Source: Cadophora sp. MPI-SDFR-AT-0126
Lineage: Eukaryota > Ascomycota > Leotiomycetes > Helotiales > Ploettnerulaceae
DNA: 64,000 nt
Assembly (NCBI GenBank): GCA_020747065.1
Contig: JAGMVK010000003.1
Coordinates: 62,001 to 126,000, forward strand
Direction: 5' to 3'
Shown here: positions 34,856 through 47,168 of the stretch, one piece after another
How the letters are laid out: every line of letters begins with the position of its first letter
Numbering within the stretch: position 1 is the first letter of the stretch
Translations under genes and position numbers: made by a program
Notes under the pieces: model-generated
Databases searched by the model: none
Told to the model about the DNA's origin: nothing
The model's input: the letters and a program-made list of their open reading frames with translations, nothing else

Positions 34856-37800
34856 TTCTATTAACTTACCTAATTACTACATCTTGGGCCAGAACTCGAC
34901 CGTACTATCCAATGGCGTATAATACTTATTAAACACAAATCGCTTTAATAAATATAATCCTTATAACTAGTTTAAAAACGTTCTAAACGTCTTATTAATC
35001 GCTGACTCTGGTATGATAATAATAATCTAGTTAAGGGAATAGTATTATCGGGGATCCTACTTAACACATAAAATACCGGCTTACTGACATCTCTTAACTA
35101 TATAGTCTTGTAATAAAACTAATGAGCTAATAATAATGATTATCCTGGAGCTCATGCTCTTAGCTAGTAACTGAAATAATAACGTCTTTCCAACCCCCGT
35201 TCCTATTACGGCTACAATAGGGCTCTGGTACTTCATAATAACTTATAACACGGGCTCTTATAAACTATGGAACCGGGCCTTATTTCCTAATATCTTCTCT
35301 AACTCGGTATGAATATCTACCTCCTATAATCGCTTCTACTGCGCTAATTATGCGTTTTATATTTCTTCCTTATATACCTGCCGCTTTCTCTTAGCTCTCC
35401 CGCTTATACTAATACCTTAATATGCCGATAAAAACCCTAAAAAATAATTCTATATATAGCTGACTTATTAGAACTTCTTATAGTAGCTAATAATAGAATT
35501 ATCTCCTTCTATCAACTCTCTCGCGTAAATTATACTTATAATATAGATTCTGTAACTAGCTTATAAATCCTATAAGTCGTCCTTATCTATATTATCTTTA
35601 TCTTATCTATTACTCTCCTCTAACTTTATTTTCTTATTCTTAAATTAGTCTTTATGATAATACTAGTATAATATAATAATAGTAATCTGGTAATAACTCG
35701 TAATACTAAACTTATCTATACCTATTAATCTTAACCCGACTTCTTTTAAAATCTTCTAAGCTTATTTTAATATTCACGAATAAGACTACTATTAAGCGAA
35801 TAACCTCTTCTAATCTATCTAATCCTTGCTATTACCCTCTTCTCCCTAATTATCTCTCTCTTACTCTCTAGGAACGTTATTACTCTCCTTGGATTCCTGC
35901 TACTTCTGCTTTAGGCCTATCTACTACTAGTACTCCTTCTTCTGGCTATCTTCTTATAAAAATAGATTACTACTTAGTTTTCCTATTACTTAGAACTATA
36001 ACTTTTCCTAAAATAGTAACACTAATCATAAATAATATACTAATAATTCCCTAATTTCTTTTAGTAAATACTAGTGCACGATCTTAATATTTCTATTACT
36101 CCGATACTTCTTATAGTATATAGCCACAAATATAATTAAACCCTCCTTAATGAAAATATTCTATACTCCTCTGTACGCCGTATTCTTCCACTGTATTCCC
36201 AATAACTCAGGCGCTCTAACTGGCTAACTACTATATAAATGCATTAAAATCCATAATAACTCCTGGAACTGCTCTACGTAGTACTAATACGCGGCTATAG
36301 CTTCCCTTTTTAACCTCCCCGCCTTATCCATAAACTGCCCTCTCAACGGCTCCTCCTTATATATCCTCTTATATAACTACTATTGCTTATATACTGCGAA
36401 TTGATTCCGCTTATTATCTAAAAATAACTACTCTACCTAGGTCTTAGATAACTAGTCTACTATTCTATCTTAATAGATCAGTAGTACTTGCTTTATATCT
36501 ATTTCTTAATCTCTACTTATTCTTACTGCTATTAATTTCTTAAATAATTCCTCTCTTACTTCTTTAACTAACTTATGAATTATACCCCGGAATTAGTTTA
36601 TACTAAACCGGATCTTAGGATATAAAATATTATTTTTAATTTACTAGATCTTCTCTTTAGTAGTAGTAGTGTACTGAATTTTGAAATTGTACGACTAATT
36701 ACGGTATAACTACTATATAGGCTTAGGATCTTTACTATTATGGGCTATAGTTATGAATGAATAAATTAAACCTTGGATTAAAATATAATAGCTTAATACT
36801 CTCTTTCTAGTTACCTCTAGACTTAAATCATGCTCTTAGTATTATATAATAGTTTCCTGTCGCTACTCGTACGCCTCTTGAACTACTATTAACCGGGCTA
36901 ACTTAATTATAGCCGAATATTTAGGTGTATAATCCTCAGTATTTAACTACTTATCGTCTTTCCGTATTCCTAAAATAATTAATCTACTAATTAATATACT
37001 CTTATACTTGTTGTCTTATAATAGCTGGTTTAATAACGCAATCTATAACCGTAAAATCTGCCGCTAGATCCGGCCTATTTACTTAATCTCCTTGTCTAAT
37101 TCCTCCTCTTCCCCTCCTCTTAAATCCCTCTCCCTATCCTTTTTCTACTATATAAATTCCTTAATATTTATCTACATATTATTAATAGCTATCTACTACC
37201 TCTCTATTAACTTAAATCCCGATTACTTCTTAGGCTTAATACCTTTGGACTGGAATATATAACATATTAATTACTTATAAACTTCCGTATATCGCATAAC
37301 AGTGGTGATATTTATTTAATTATTAAATAGTATTTGGACTTCTTTATTTACTTCCTTTCTATTTACTTCAAATAATACCTTTAACCCTACTACTTACTAA
37401 ATACAATAGTATTATGCGTTTTAAATTAACTAATTAAATACTTAATATAATACTTCTAATTCTGGCTTATCCTTCTTAATAGGGATAACTAATACTTGTA
37501 ATTCTTCCCGGTTATACCCTTCGCAATACTTAACCTAATCTATATAATATAACTATAGATTTAGCTCTTAGGATTCCTCTAATTTACTAATTTAATAACG
37601 CTACTCCTCGTTAGCTTATTATATCTCCTGGTTTAATCGTTTCTTAATAGCCTCTAAATTAATATCTCTAAATAGTATAGCAGGGCTAGATCCCTTTACT
37701 TAAACCTTAAAAAATACGGAACCGGAATCTTTAGGAAAAAACTGCTGGTAATAGACTGAAATCCATAGCACTTATACCTCTTAGCTGATATATTAATACC

Positions 37801-37950
37801 CTTGCTTCCTCTTATTTACCTAACTATGCTATTCTCTGAAATATTTCTGGATAGTTTAATATTAGTAACTAATATAATGATATAAGGTAAATAAGTACCT
37901 TTTTCCATCTGTCCTAAGTCTTCTTAATTCGGGAATCAAGGGCTAGCTTA
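34856..37950 (-). pseudogene. Subtelomeric RecQ/TLH-type helicase relic, minus strand
   Basis: Read on the minus strand from about 37900: MRYTEVYKQLICYIFQSKGI (about 37290), PVRAPELLGIQW then NIFIKEGLIIFV (about 36130-36210), IKIVHxYLLKEIRELLVYYL (about 36050), then RecQ-like helicase motifs: Walker A IGTGVGKTLLFQLLA (35183-35203 for GTGVGKT), VLLQDYIVKRC, IIPESAINKTF and, at 34916-34930, NKYYT where the family has DECHT. The frame is lost near 34860, just after PKM and GVQIV, so most of the second helicase half is missing. DECHT to NKYYT is explained entirely by C-to-T/G-to-A changes. Such genes are normally next to telomeres. Family recognition is from motif order. Confidence 0.75.
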
Positions 37951-38199
37951 GATTAATAGGGATTAGTAATTTATCTAACTCTGCTTAATATAAAATCAAT
38001 CCTTTAACCTAATTCACTTCTTTTAAAATCTGCTCTTATACTTCCTTAGTTATATTATAGCTATTAGAATCCCTTAAATAGTGGGAAATCTGGCTAGGTA
38101 ATATAGTATATTAGTATATATTATATACTACTACTTTAAATACTAGCAAATAAATAAATAGATTCATAACTTGATTTTTTCTTTGAATTATTTAAATAA

Positions 38200-38650
38200 T
38201 ATCTCCCCTTCTCTTACTCTCTTTACGCGTTTTACTACCCTCACGCGTTCGTTAACACCTAATTTAAACCTATGCATAGTATAGCTAGCTATAATCTCTA
38301 CTTTTATACTTTTATACTTTTATACTTACTTTATACTTAGGAAGTGCATTTTAGCTGATTTAGTCTATACATCTGCTTCCCTTATCAAAAATCAATGACG
38401 ATTACTATTTCCTTATAAAACTTACTTAATAATAGAGTTCTAGTGGAAGTTTTAATAGAGCTAGTATCGCATATACTGGAGCTAACTTATACTCAAATTT
38501 AAGCCTTATTTAAGCTTATTTAGACGTAACCTTAATAAATGAATCTAATTAAATGAATCTTATAGCCTTAGTAAATCCATACTAGTGGGTTGTATGGGGA
38601 ATCAAATGAATCTTATATTAGATTCATTTAATAATAATGGATAGGTTCTG
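38200..38650. other. TA-rich spacer between relics
   Basis: Contains short internal repeats of AAATGAATCT-type around 38530-38630, suggestive of a small inserted element. No gene is seen. Confidence 0.3.
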
Positions 38651-40160
38651 GGCCCTAAATATTAATTTATTATAAAGTAAGTACTAGGCCTACTAAAAAT
38701 TAAAGAGTAAGAACTATAGTACGTGATCTATATGTAAATTAATATCTTAGTAGGTTAAGACCTTCTTATTTATATTCTACTGTACTTAGTATAGTTTAAT
38801 AATCTTTTTTAAGATAGTAAATAATAGTAAGCACTAATTGAGGATCTTGCTTATAAAGGTCTTAGTATTCTACTTTAAGAACTTCCTATAATACTACTTA
38901 ATATACTCGAGTATATTACCTAGCTCCGCCTTCTCTAAATAGGCGCTAGCGTGAAAGATAATTAGCTATATAACCTATATCATACTAAATAAGCAGCTAT
39001 TATAATTACCTAATTTCTTCTAAAACTTAGTATATAGCTTAATACTAAGTATAGCGTAAAAGCTAAGTAGTAGGGAACTGTACTAATTACCTTTAAATTC
39101 GTAGTAGAGCAGTACTATTAAGAGGTTCAATATAGTATGCCTTAGTATAGGCCGGTCTTGCTTTATAGTGCTTTGGAAAACCGCTTCCTACGTATTTTCC
39201 TAGCTATCCGTAAGCTGAATATAGTTTTCCGGAGTTCACTGGTTATTATTAACTGTAGTAAAGTAACTGCTGTAGTAGGCTACTTAATAGTAGTAAGTTA
39301 AGAACTACTTCCAGTAGCTAAAGTTAGTCTTAAGTGTGTTAGGCTTTTTCTTTAGGTTAAATGCGCGCATCTTTTACCCTGGGCTAGTAGTAGTATGGAA
39401 GTAATTTAGTACTAATTGCTATGGCCAAGTCAGTATACAGTCTAGGCTGTTGAAGCATTAGTTATACGCCTTTGTAAAGATCTTATTTATAGCTTCTAGT
39501 ATTAGGAATAGCTCGGGCTTACTCTTAGTATTCTTTAGTACTATAAAAAAGGTATGTATCTTATTCTTTTTTAAGTCCCGCGTGTACTTCTTAATACCTG
39601 TTTATTAAAGTTACAGTACTATAGCAGATTTATGGCTACTAAAGCTATAAACGGTATTAGCTTCTGCTTTAGTATTCTTATTTGTAATAGCTATGTCCTT
39701 ATTAAGCTACATAAAGAAGTCTGCCTTCCTTAAATCTAAGCCAGCTATAAAAGAGTATTTGAAGTTCCCTTTAGTAACTGCTTCTCCCTTCTTTATTATA
39801 AAATACTAAACTTAGTAGTTCTTAGTAAAGAAAGTTTGAAGCTTGCATCCCTACTATAAAGGGCTCTTCTTATGCAATGCTGGCTTTTGCTGGTAGGCTT
39901 TTGATACGTGCTATTATATTGACTTATAATCCCTTATAAAGTGGGCTAAGCAGGTTAGGTACTGGAAGCTATTAAGGAGCCTTAGCCCTGGGATAGCTAT
40001 CGCTAATAGTCGCGCTAGCTCTGCCTTTGCTACTTATAGGTCGTAGTTACTAAATAGCTCTACGAGAGCCTTTAATAACGCCCCTTTTAAGTAGTGCGGG
40101 TATTACCTCAAGTGTTGAACCCAGATATCATGTCTAGGCCGAAGGTAATAGCCGCAAAAC
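38650..40160 (-). pseudogene. Second DUF3505/TLH-type N-terminal fragment, minus strand
   Basis: Read from about 40150 on the minus strand: LKALVELFSNYDL, AELARLLAIAIPGLRLLNSF, HVSKAYQQKPALHKKSPL, NFKYSFIAGLDLRKADFFM, then CFNSLDCILTWP (about 39440), LKTNFSYWK and FLTYYY (about 39300), EYSSLLLSFYAIL and LGNYNSCLFSMI (about 39000). This is the N-terminal half of the same protein class as the neighbouring relics. The GTEI block and helicase are absent, so it is a separate truncated copy and not the start of the 35-38 kb gene, which has its own equivalent N-terminal block at 37290. It has fewer stops than its neighbours. Confidence 0.6.
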
Positions 40161-40758
40161 ATATAAAGCAATACCTATTACGCTAACAAGTAAATAAAAG
40201 GGTCACCTATGACCCCTAATAGTCAGATCTCCCTCCTCTGCTTACTAGTAGCTGTAGAAGGGATTCCCCTAAGCACTAGAAGTATTCTGGATTTATAGTA
40301 CAGGATTTATGGTAAACTGGTTTGTGCCCTTCCCCCTAATCCAGGATTATTTTGCCTACGGATTCTGAATTTACGCCGTAAATCCGGGGATTACTAGAGG
40401 TAGAACACACCGCACCTGCCCTGCGATATATACTACACCTACTCTATAGTACACACTACACCTACCCTAGACTACCTCTCCTCCTGTAATATAGCGTTCT
40501 CTTTCTGTATTTATAGTACTTCACTCCCTGTATTTAGTACCTGTTTTTCAAGAGTTAGAAAGAGAGTAAAAAGCACCTGTAGTAAGTTAGCTAGTTAGAG
40601 CCAAATCAAACCCAAACCTCAAACCCTTTCCCGGTCTATAGGGTTTGCTTCCAAGTTAGGTTACTTATTCATAACATAAATTTATATAAAAATAGTCTTA
40701 TTGAAGTTACTTACGTGCACAGCCAATCAAGTACCCTCACCTAGCTTTCGCGGTGAAG
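40161..40758. other. Spacer with low-complexity tract
   Basis: No gene. A C/T-rich low-complexity stretch lies at about 40400-40560. Confidence 0.35.
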
Positions 40759-41207
40759 TGTTACGGACGCCCCTAGGCAGCCCTAAGGCCCTAGGAGGAA
40801 ATATCCTGAGGGTAGGCATACTCCTAAGAGTTAAGTAGCTCCTGGAAGTAAAGCTCCTAGAAGCTAATAAGAGTCTGGGAAATATATATCGTATAATATT
40901 TCCTTATAATAGTATTATAATTTATAGTAAATAAGCTGTAGGTTTCTGTAGCTAAGTTATATAATAGATCTAGGGATCTTACTAGATCCTTAAGATCTAT
41001 AGATCCCTAAGGATTTAAATAGAAATAAAGGTTCTATAAAAGACTAGTATATCTACTACTAGATAGGAGCTTTATACTTAACTTAAATAGTATTCTTAAC
41101 CCTACTAGTAACTATCTTAACCGTCTACGTAATACACCTACTTCTCGATTATCAGAGATCCCCCTAGAGCCTCTGTATTTACAGCGAGTAAATACCGGAC
41201 GGTTACA
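40759..41207. mobile_element. Solo LTR (449 bp)
   Basis: Begins TGTTACGGACG and ends CGGACGGTTACA. It is flanked by 5-bp candidate target duplications TGAAG (40754-40758) and TGAGG (41208-41212), differing by one G/A transition. The interior is TA-rich without coding frames. Class (Gypsy or Copia) is not determined. Confidence 0.65.
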
Positions 41208-42617
41208 TGAGGTTAGGAAGAAGAAATGCATTGAGAAGCGGAAGTTTCATAACATAATCGCGGAGAAAAGCAAAGCGTGTGATAAAGCCAATAGGATTAA
41301 GAGTAACACGAAAGCTGTAGTTGATGCTATATTTATCGTGCTTATTTTCAACGAATTCCTATAGCTCTCCGAAACATATCATAGTTATGATATCAGAAGT
41401 GAATTCCCTATTGTAAGTTAGCAAGCATACTAAAGCTACCGAGGACGGGGATAGCTACGAAAAACGCTCCGGCAAGCACACTTCGTCTCTCGCCTTTGAA
41501 TGTTCTAGCATTTTTCGTACAATGAGGGAGATATGAGCTCTGATCTTGTCTTCCCAAATAGGCAAGATGGAGCCGAGACCCCAGCCAGCCGCTAGCGCTT
41601 TCCGAATGGCTTTATGTTTTTCGGCGTTAAGCGTACTGAAGATTTGGGTTGGACCGAGTGCCTCAGAGTAGATCTTTGACTTTCGGTTGCAGCCAGAGTC
41701 ACGATATATGTCTTTCAGGGATGATGCTTTCGGAAATAGCGGTTAACAATCAAGTGGATTCTACTCTCACACAAAGCTTTTTCCGGATTTGATCTGAGTT
41801 ACGCAAGGGTACAATGCGAGTAATGAGTAAGCAGCGTGAGTTGTGACTGAGCAAGCCTGAGCTCGCCGTGAGCCAACACGAGCCAGCGTGATTGTACCTG
41901 ATTCGTGCCTAAGCTTGCCATGAGCCAGCGTGATTGTGCCTGATTTTCTCCCTGAGCAGCGTGAAGATAGTCTGAATTTGGGTCCCTATCAGTCCATAAG
42001 GATGCGTGAGGTGTTGGGGACTGACTGGTCCCATTTTCGGGACACAACCTTCCGTAGCTTAGCTCTATGACCCCTGTGTCGGCAATACTTCCTTTCATCC
42101 ACAGTTCCTCACGACCACTCGGACAATCAAATACACGTAATCAGCTACTGGTAATGAACTTTATAACTTTCGCGCACGAACTCAGACAGTACAGTCCACA
42201 CTTGAAAGCAGAGTTGAAAGGGCTTTGAATATCTAAGTTTATACATATATCGAGTAACAAAGGACTCTGTGTTGACGGGCTATCAGTATCGGCTCGCTGA
42301 ATGACTATCCGAAGGCCTTTTCACAGTAGTAGCAGGAGCAGTAGCTCACCAATTTTACGGTAAGGTTGGCCTATTGATATTCTATGGAATGCTGTTACTA
42401 GACAGGAAAGGCAGGGTAGGTTGACAGATGACTACAAGAAGAAGATTAAGACCGGTTGGCGATCGGCCAACCCGCGATCCGCGGATTGATTGATCGATTG
42501 ATTGGAGAATCGCCTCCATAATACAATGGGAGTTGAATCCAGCAGTTTATGGCTCGAACCGGCCACTTAATCGACCACCCAGGAGCCAGTGTAGGAAGAA
42601 CCGCGGGACAGCCTGCC
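41208..42617. other. 3' flank of the HET gene
   Basis: The sequence returns to ordinary composition. Two copies of GAGCCAGCGTGATTGT, spaced about 42 bp, lie in a short GAGC-rich repeat patch at 41840-41960. The 99-codon minus frame at 41799-42098 runs through this patch and shows no domain. Confidence 0.4.
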
Positions 42618-44816
42618 TCATACCAATGAGATCTCTGTCAATCTAGAAGTCTCTTCCGGCCAGGCCTCGCCTTCCATGATGCCAGCAACGTAGGCGTGTC
42701 CGACAACCCTGTAGTCATTGCCCACCTTCCGCAGGATAATGGGTTTCTTGAGACCGCCAACTAGCACGACATGATCGCCTTCCTGGACTGTCCCAAAAGC
42801 AGTGGCCACATGGAGCTTCTCTGTGATTAGAAGGCAGTGCTTTTCAATGCCACAAAAGGTGGAATAGACGTCGTTCCTAGTGGGCTCGTCCCTCAATAGC
42901 CCAAAGATAGATTCCGAAAAGGCATTTGTGACAGTCTCTTTCTCCGTTCCCCGAGCCCTGAATAGGCTCAATAAAGCTGTTTGATATCGATGGTTGGTGT
43001 ATTTCTCATAAATCTCGGCATATTTCGTACAAAAAGCTTTCCGAGGCGACATTGCGCTTTTGTCGGAAGGGTATTGGAGAATAGCCTCCCAGAGCGCTTG
43101 ACTCAATCGTTTGAACTGTTGCTGATCTTGCGCATGAAGCAAAACCAACATATACCATGCGCCCAGGGTGTTGTGCAGATCAAGCATTTCGTCAACCGAG
43201 GACACGACAGTCTCTTTCGTCCGGGCTGAGATTGATGGGAGCATCTCTCCACCAACCTTTTTCACGGTGTCATAGAAGTAAATCTTCAGTTTCAACGTCC
43301 CGGGCTCTTGGAAGGAGGGTGATGCCAGAGATGCCTTGGAGCCCCGGCAACAGGACCCTCCAACGTGTTTCAAGGCATTTTGATCCATATGGTCGATGCG
43401 GTGAATGTGAGAAAGTAATGAAGGATCTGGTGCCCAGGATGGTAAATCTCCAGAGCCTGAGAGCTCATTAACCCCCTGAAGTACAAGTTGGACTCCTTCG
43501 GATCCGGAAACGGGGCACAGGTATAGCAGTTTGAGATCTAGATTGTCGACAAGGGCCCATCTGGCTGCGCTCGTGAGGACATGCTGTATGCCACGACGAT
43601 AGTCGGGAGCCGGGAATGTGAAATCCACAGAGGGATTATACCTGGGCCAGTTCATCTTAATCATAGAATAGAGCGCCCATATCCTGTCTTTGGGCTCCGT
43701 ACAAAGCCTTGTTCTACATTGAAATAACAGTTTTGACAGTCGGGTGTCGGCGTCACCATCTCCGGAAAGACCAGCGCCGAGGAACACCATTGCCATAAGA
43801 TTTCGCATGGAAAGTGTATCAGAGTATAAACCCATCGTAATCTGCGTGAGGCTGATAAGGTACTCTCCCGTGAGAAGAAATGTTTGAAATTGGGGCGCCA
43901 TGGCTGCTTCTTGTAGAGTCCATATTCGATGGAACCAAGGGCGATCAAAGAATCCGTGAATGAGATCCCCTAGAATGAAGTCAGTACTTGGTATTGACAA
44001 GAAATGATACAGCCGCGTACATTCTTGAGTTCCGTGTTCGAGTCGTATTAGATTTATTGATCCTTTTCCTCGTTCGATTGGCGAGACGAAATCCGTTGCA
44101 GGAACCAATTCAACAATCATCCGGGGAAAGACGCTCATCAATTGATCATCACATGCTCCGGTCCAGATGATCACCTTTTCCGACTTTTGGTAGATATTGG
44201 CCATATTGCCGACATTTATCGACTTGTCTTCATTTGAGCTTTGGTCAATGCAAATCTGGTCAATCCACAGAAAGCGACTGGATGTCTGGTGACGCAGATT
44301 ACGAAGGATATCTTCGCAATTTGCGGTAATGAGAAATTGATTTCCATCTTTTGTGGATTCTCGATCGAATGGTTGTCCGTCCCAAGTGTAGGAGATGGCT
44401 TCGTAGCTGGGCGGATGCTCAAGCGCATGCTCTGTCAGGCCAAAGACGATAGGACTGTCTCGAGAGCTTGCAGGATGAATATTGAGAATCCTAAAATTAC
44501 CAGGACGCTGCAATGGAAGGAAGTGATTGACTTGAGGTACTGTTACATTCGATGTCGACGCTTTATCTGGATTCCTGGTCTGGGTCTTTGGCTTTGTCGT
44601 GGCATGCGACTCAGGTCGGGTGTTGCCTTGCTGTTGGATCTGTGGAGGTTGTACAGCATCGGTGTTGATTTTTGTAATAATTTGAGATTTAAACGGCCAT
44701 GACTTATCCAATGGCTGGTTCTCAAGTTGGTTGATACCCAGTGGAAGAGTTGGAGACTCGGGTGGCGATGTCGTCGTTGCTCTGGGTTTCAATGGCTTTG
44801 AAGATGAGCAGCCCAT
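42618..44816 (-). CDS. HET-domain heterokaryon-incompatibility protein with acylation signal
   Basis: A single uninterrupted 732-codon frame. Residues about 130-320 are the HET domain (PF06985): YEAISYTWDGQPF, ILRNLRHQTSSRFLWIDQIC and IDQSSNEDKSINVGNMANIY, then KVIIWTG. A C-terminal region with GTVQEGDHVVLVGGLKKPII and VVGHAYVAGIMEGEAW is the usual tail of long HET proteins. HET domains trigger programmed cell death after non-self contact. The N-terminus MGCSSSKP fits N-myristoylation at Gly2 with palmitoylation at Cys3, and residues 5-100 are Ser/Thr/Pro-rich and probably disordered. This suggests plasma-membrane tethering, which is inferred from sequence only. It lies next to RIPed repeats but shows no stop codons itself. 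Confidence 0.92.
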   Translation of the reverse strand: MGCSSSKPLKPRATTTSPPESPTLPLGINQLENQPLDKSWPFKSQIITKINTDAVQPPQIQQQGNTRPESHATTKPKTQTRNPDKASTSNVTVPQVNHFLPLQRPGNFRILNIHPASSRDSPIVFGLTEHALEHPPSYEAISYTWDGQPFDRESTKDGNQFLITANCEDILRNLRHQTSSRFLWIDQICIDQSSNEDKSINVGNMANIYQKSEKVIIWTGACDDQLMSVFPRMIVELVPATDFVSPIERGKGSINLIRLEHGTQECTRLYHFLSIPSTDFILGDLIHGFFDRPWFHRIWTLQEAAMAPQFQTFLLTGEYLISLTQITMGLYSDTLSMRNLMAMVFLGAGLSGDGDADTRLSKLLFQCRTRLCTEPKDRIWALYSMIKMNWPRYNPSVDFTFPAPDYRRGIQHVLTSAARWALVDNLDLKLLYLCPVSGSEGVQLVLQGVNELSGSGDLPSWAPDPSLLSHIHRIDHMDQNALKHVGGSCCRGSKASLASPSFQEPGTLKLKIYFYDTVKKVGGEMLPSISARTKETVVSSVDEMLDLHNTLGAWYMLVLLHAQDQQQFKRLSQALWEAILQYPSDKSAMSPRKAFCTKYAEIYEKYTNHRYQTALLSLFRARGTEKETVTNAFSESIFGLLRDEPTRNDVYSTFCGIEKHCLLITEKLHVATAFGTVQEGDHVVLVGGLKKPIILRKVGNDYRVVGHAYVAGIMEGEAWPEETSRLTEISLV

Positions 44817-47168
44817 CGCTGTCGCTGCGTCCCATGGAGATCTTTGGGGTGTTTCTGAGCTCTAAGATGTCCATTTTGAGCGGAAAGCCCAGGCTTTATG
44901 ATGTCGTTGAACTTGCTGCTGGACAAGTGGGCGTTGTTGGCGCTCAGCTGCCGCAGACAAGCTGATGCCCAAGCGACCCGCATCTCCAAAATCATTCACC
45001 GAGATCGGCCAATTATAATGCGACATTGGCGTGCATTGTCAGTAAGGCGAACTTTGGATCCAAGGCAGACACTGCCAATTCGTTGACCCTGCTGCGGCTG
45101 AGTGTGACGGAGCACAGGAGCCGAGACGGCTTCGCCATGTCCGAAAACTCGTCGCAATCAGCCATCCCCCTAACCACGAACTTACAGATATCGATATCTT
45201 CTGTGGTGGTAATCCACGTTCATGCCTCAGCGCAACGTCCTTCCGCGCCGCATAAGAGTCTCCTTCGATGAAGCCTTCACAAAGACGAACATCTCAACCG
45301 CCTCGGCCCCACCATCTTCACCTGATGGGATTTGAAGTGAGAAGACGCGCCGAACAAGCAAGTACATGGGGAGAATTTGGCAGTTGGTTGGCGAAGTTGC
45401 ACATAACCCGGACCTACTGGCGATTAAGGTGGAGAATATGACGGGTTATCAAAGATATTCGCCAGACTGAGCAGAAAAAGCTGGTATTCGCGCATGCGTC
45501 GAGGTCGACGATCGAAATTGGGAAATAGGATGGGAATAGTTGGAGGAGTCGGACGTTCAAGACATGGCATATTAAGGAAAGCTTTCCTCTTAGCATCAGA
45601 TATAAGTATCTATTAGCTTTGTTTCCCCTTTCGTCCGAACTGTGATTTCGTCGCAACGCACCTTACCTGGCCGGAGGCTGACACCAACGTTTCCAGCACC
45701 CCACATACACATTGGCAGTTCGCTGCTTCCAGCGCCCTCTTTCTCAGCTATGCAACAGCTCTACACCCTTCCCTCTTCTCATCTCAGCCTCCCTTATCTT
45801 CGCACTAGATTCCCTCGAAACAGCGATTCAACTCTCACCATTCCTCAAACCCCTCTACAGATGCCCCAAACCAACTCCCATTGAATCTACCTCAAAATAT
45901 CTCTCTCGACCCCTCCACTCCCCCTCCTAATCCTTTGTTATATCTGCATTGACCTCCATTCGTAGAGGTCGAAGACCAAGGAACCTGGTGGGAGGAGGTG
46001 TCTTCGAGTGCGATATGCCAGCTGGTGACGGCCGCGTTGAATAAGAGGTTGGTAGCACATAAGATGATGCGGTGTGGGGTGAGAGTTGCAAGCCTTTTGG
46101 GTGGGTGTAGGGGACACAATTGGCAAGAGAGATGGTACGTATCGGTCACCGAACCAGCGGCGCAAGGATGAATAGTCGTAAGAGGAGAGGACGTGGTTGG
46201 TCGTTGGGATGGAGTGCGTAGGCGGAGCGGCGGAGAAGGAACTGACATCGTTACTGTACGTAAACTTTTGGAGTCTCAATCGGATGAGGATGTAATCTGA
46301 CCGAGCGCTGCTAAAGAGAATTATGGAGTGACTAAACAGGATTGTCTGACGGATTCTTTCTCGGGCCTTTGTTGTCAACGATGCGGTGTTCATTCAAGCA
46401 CACACGTGGAGAGTGCCTTCAAGTATTCTTGTCAAACTACAGGGCATGCCCTCGGCCTTGGACGGATTTCTCGAAGGGAGGCCAAGCGGCGTGATCCCAT
46501 AGAATGAATCGTGATATCCATTATAAATGCATAAGAGCCCAGAATAGAATGGCCTCAACAATGCACCATCCCCACCTACCTGTCTTACCGGAAGGCTTCG
46601 GAATACTTCGTCAATGTTTTCGTCACCCTTCCGAATCACATGTTAAGTACTCGTGGCACAACTCGTGTCTCCAGCCAATGCTGTTCGAAAGCCAGATGAA
46701 ATTACTTGGGAATCGAACGCAGGATATTTGGGATTTGGAGAATTTATGTGTGTTCACGGAATTGGCATTGAGGCAGGGAATTTGAATGTGAAATGCAGGG
46801 CAAGAGGGTGGTGACTCCAGTGAAATTGAGAAATTCCAATGAACCTCCACCGGCCGAGGATCTAGGCCGTTTGAGTCCGATTCTAATGCGTCTGTCAAAG
46901 TTGACCCGCTTTGAGGAAGTTTCAGACACAAGATGCAGGAGGCACAACTTCAAGAAATCAGGTCGATATCGATTGCAGTCCATTATGCGGGTGTATCCTT
47001 TGTTCTACATTGTACTTGTTCCGGTGCAAGGCCCTCTCAAATTGATTGATTCCGAATTAGATGACTAGGTTTGTCACGCTGACTTGCGTCATCGCATAAA
47101 GAACTAGGATTCCTTCCTTTTCCAAAGTTTATCTACCTCACACGATTCAATATTGGGAGACGGAAGAA
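44817..47168. other. 2.3-kb intergenic region, no supported gene
   Basis: Holds the presumed divergent upstream regions of the HET and PAQR genes. Open frames around 45400-46990 overlap on both strands, lack domains and are low-complexity in part (Pro/Ser-rich on 45642-46248). I do not annotate any. Confidence 0.4.

Noticed and set aside
45642..46393. Pro/Ser-rich frames of 80-151 codons on both strands
   Set aside because: Biased composition opens several frames at once; no motif or intron structure supports a gene.
46690..46740. tRNA T-loop-like GTTCGATTCCC on the minus strand
   Set aside because: The flanks do not form a T stem, and no anticodon or acceptor arm can be folded around it.
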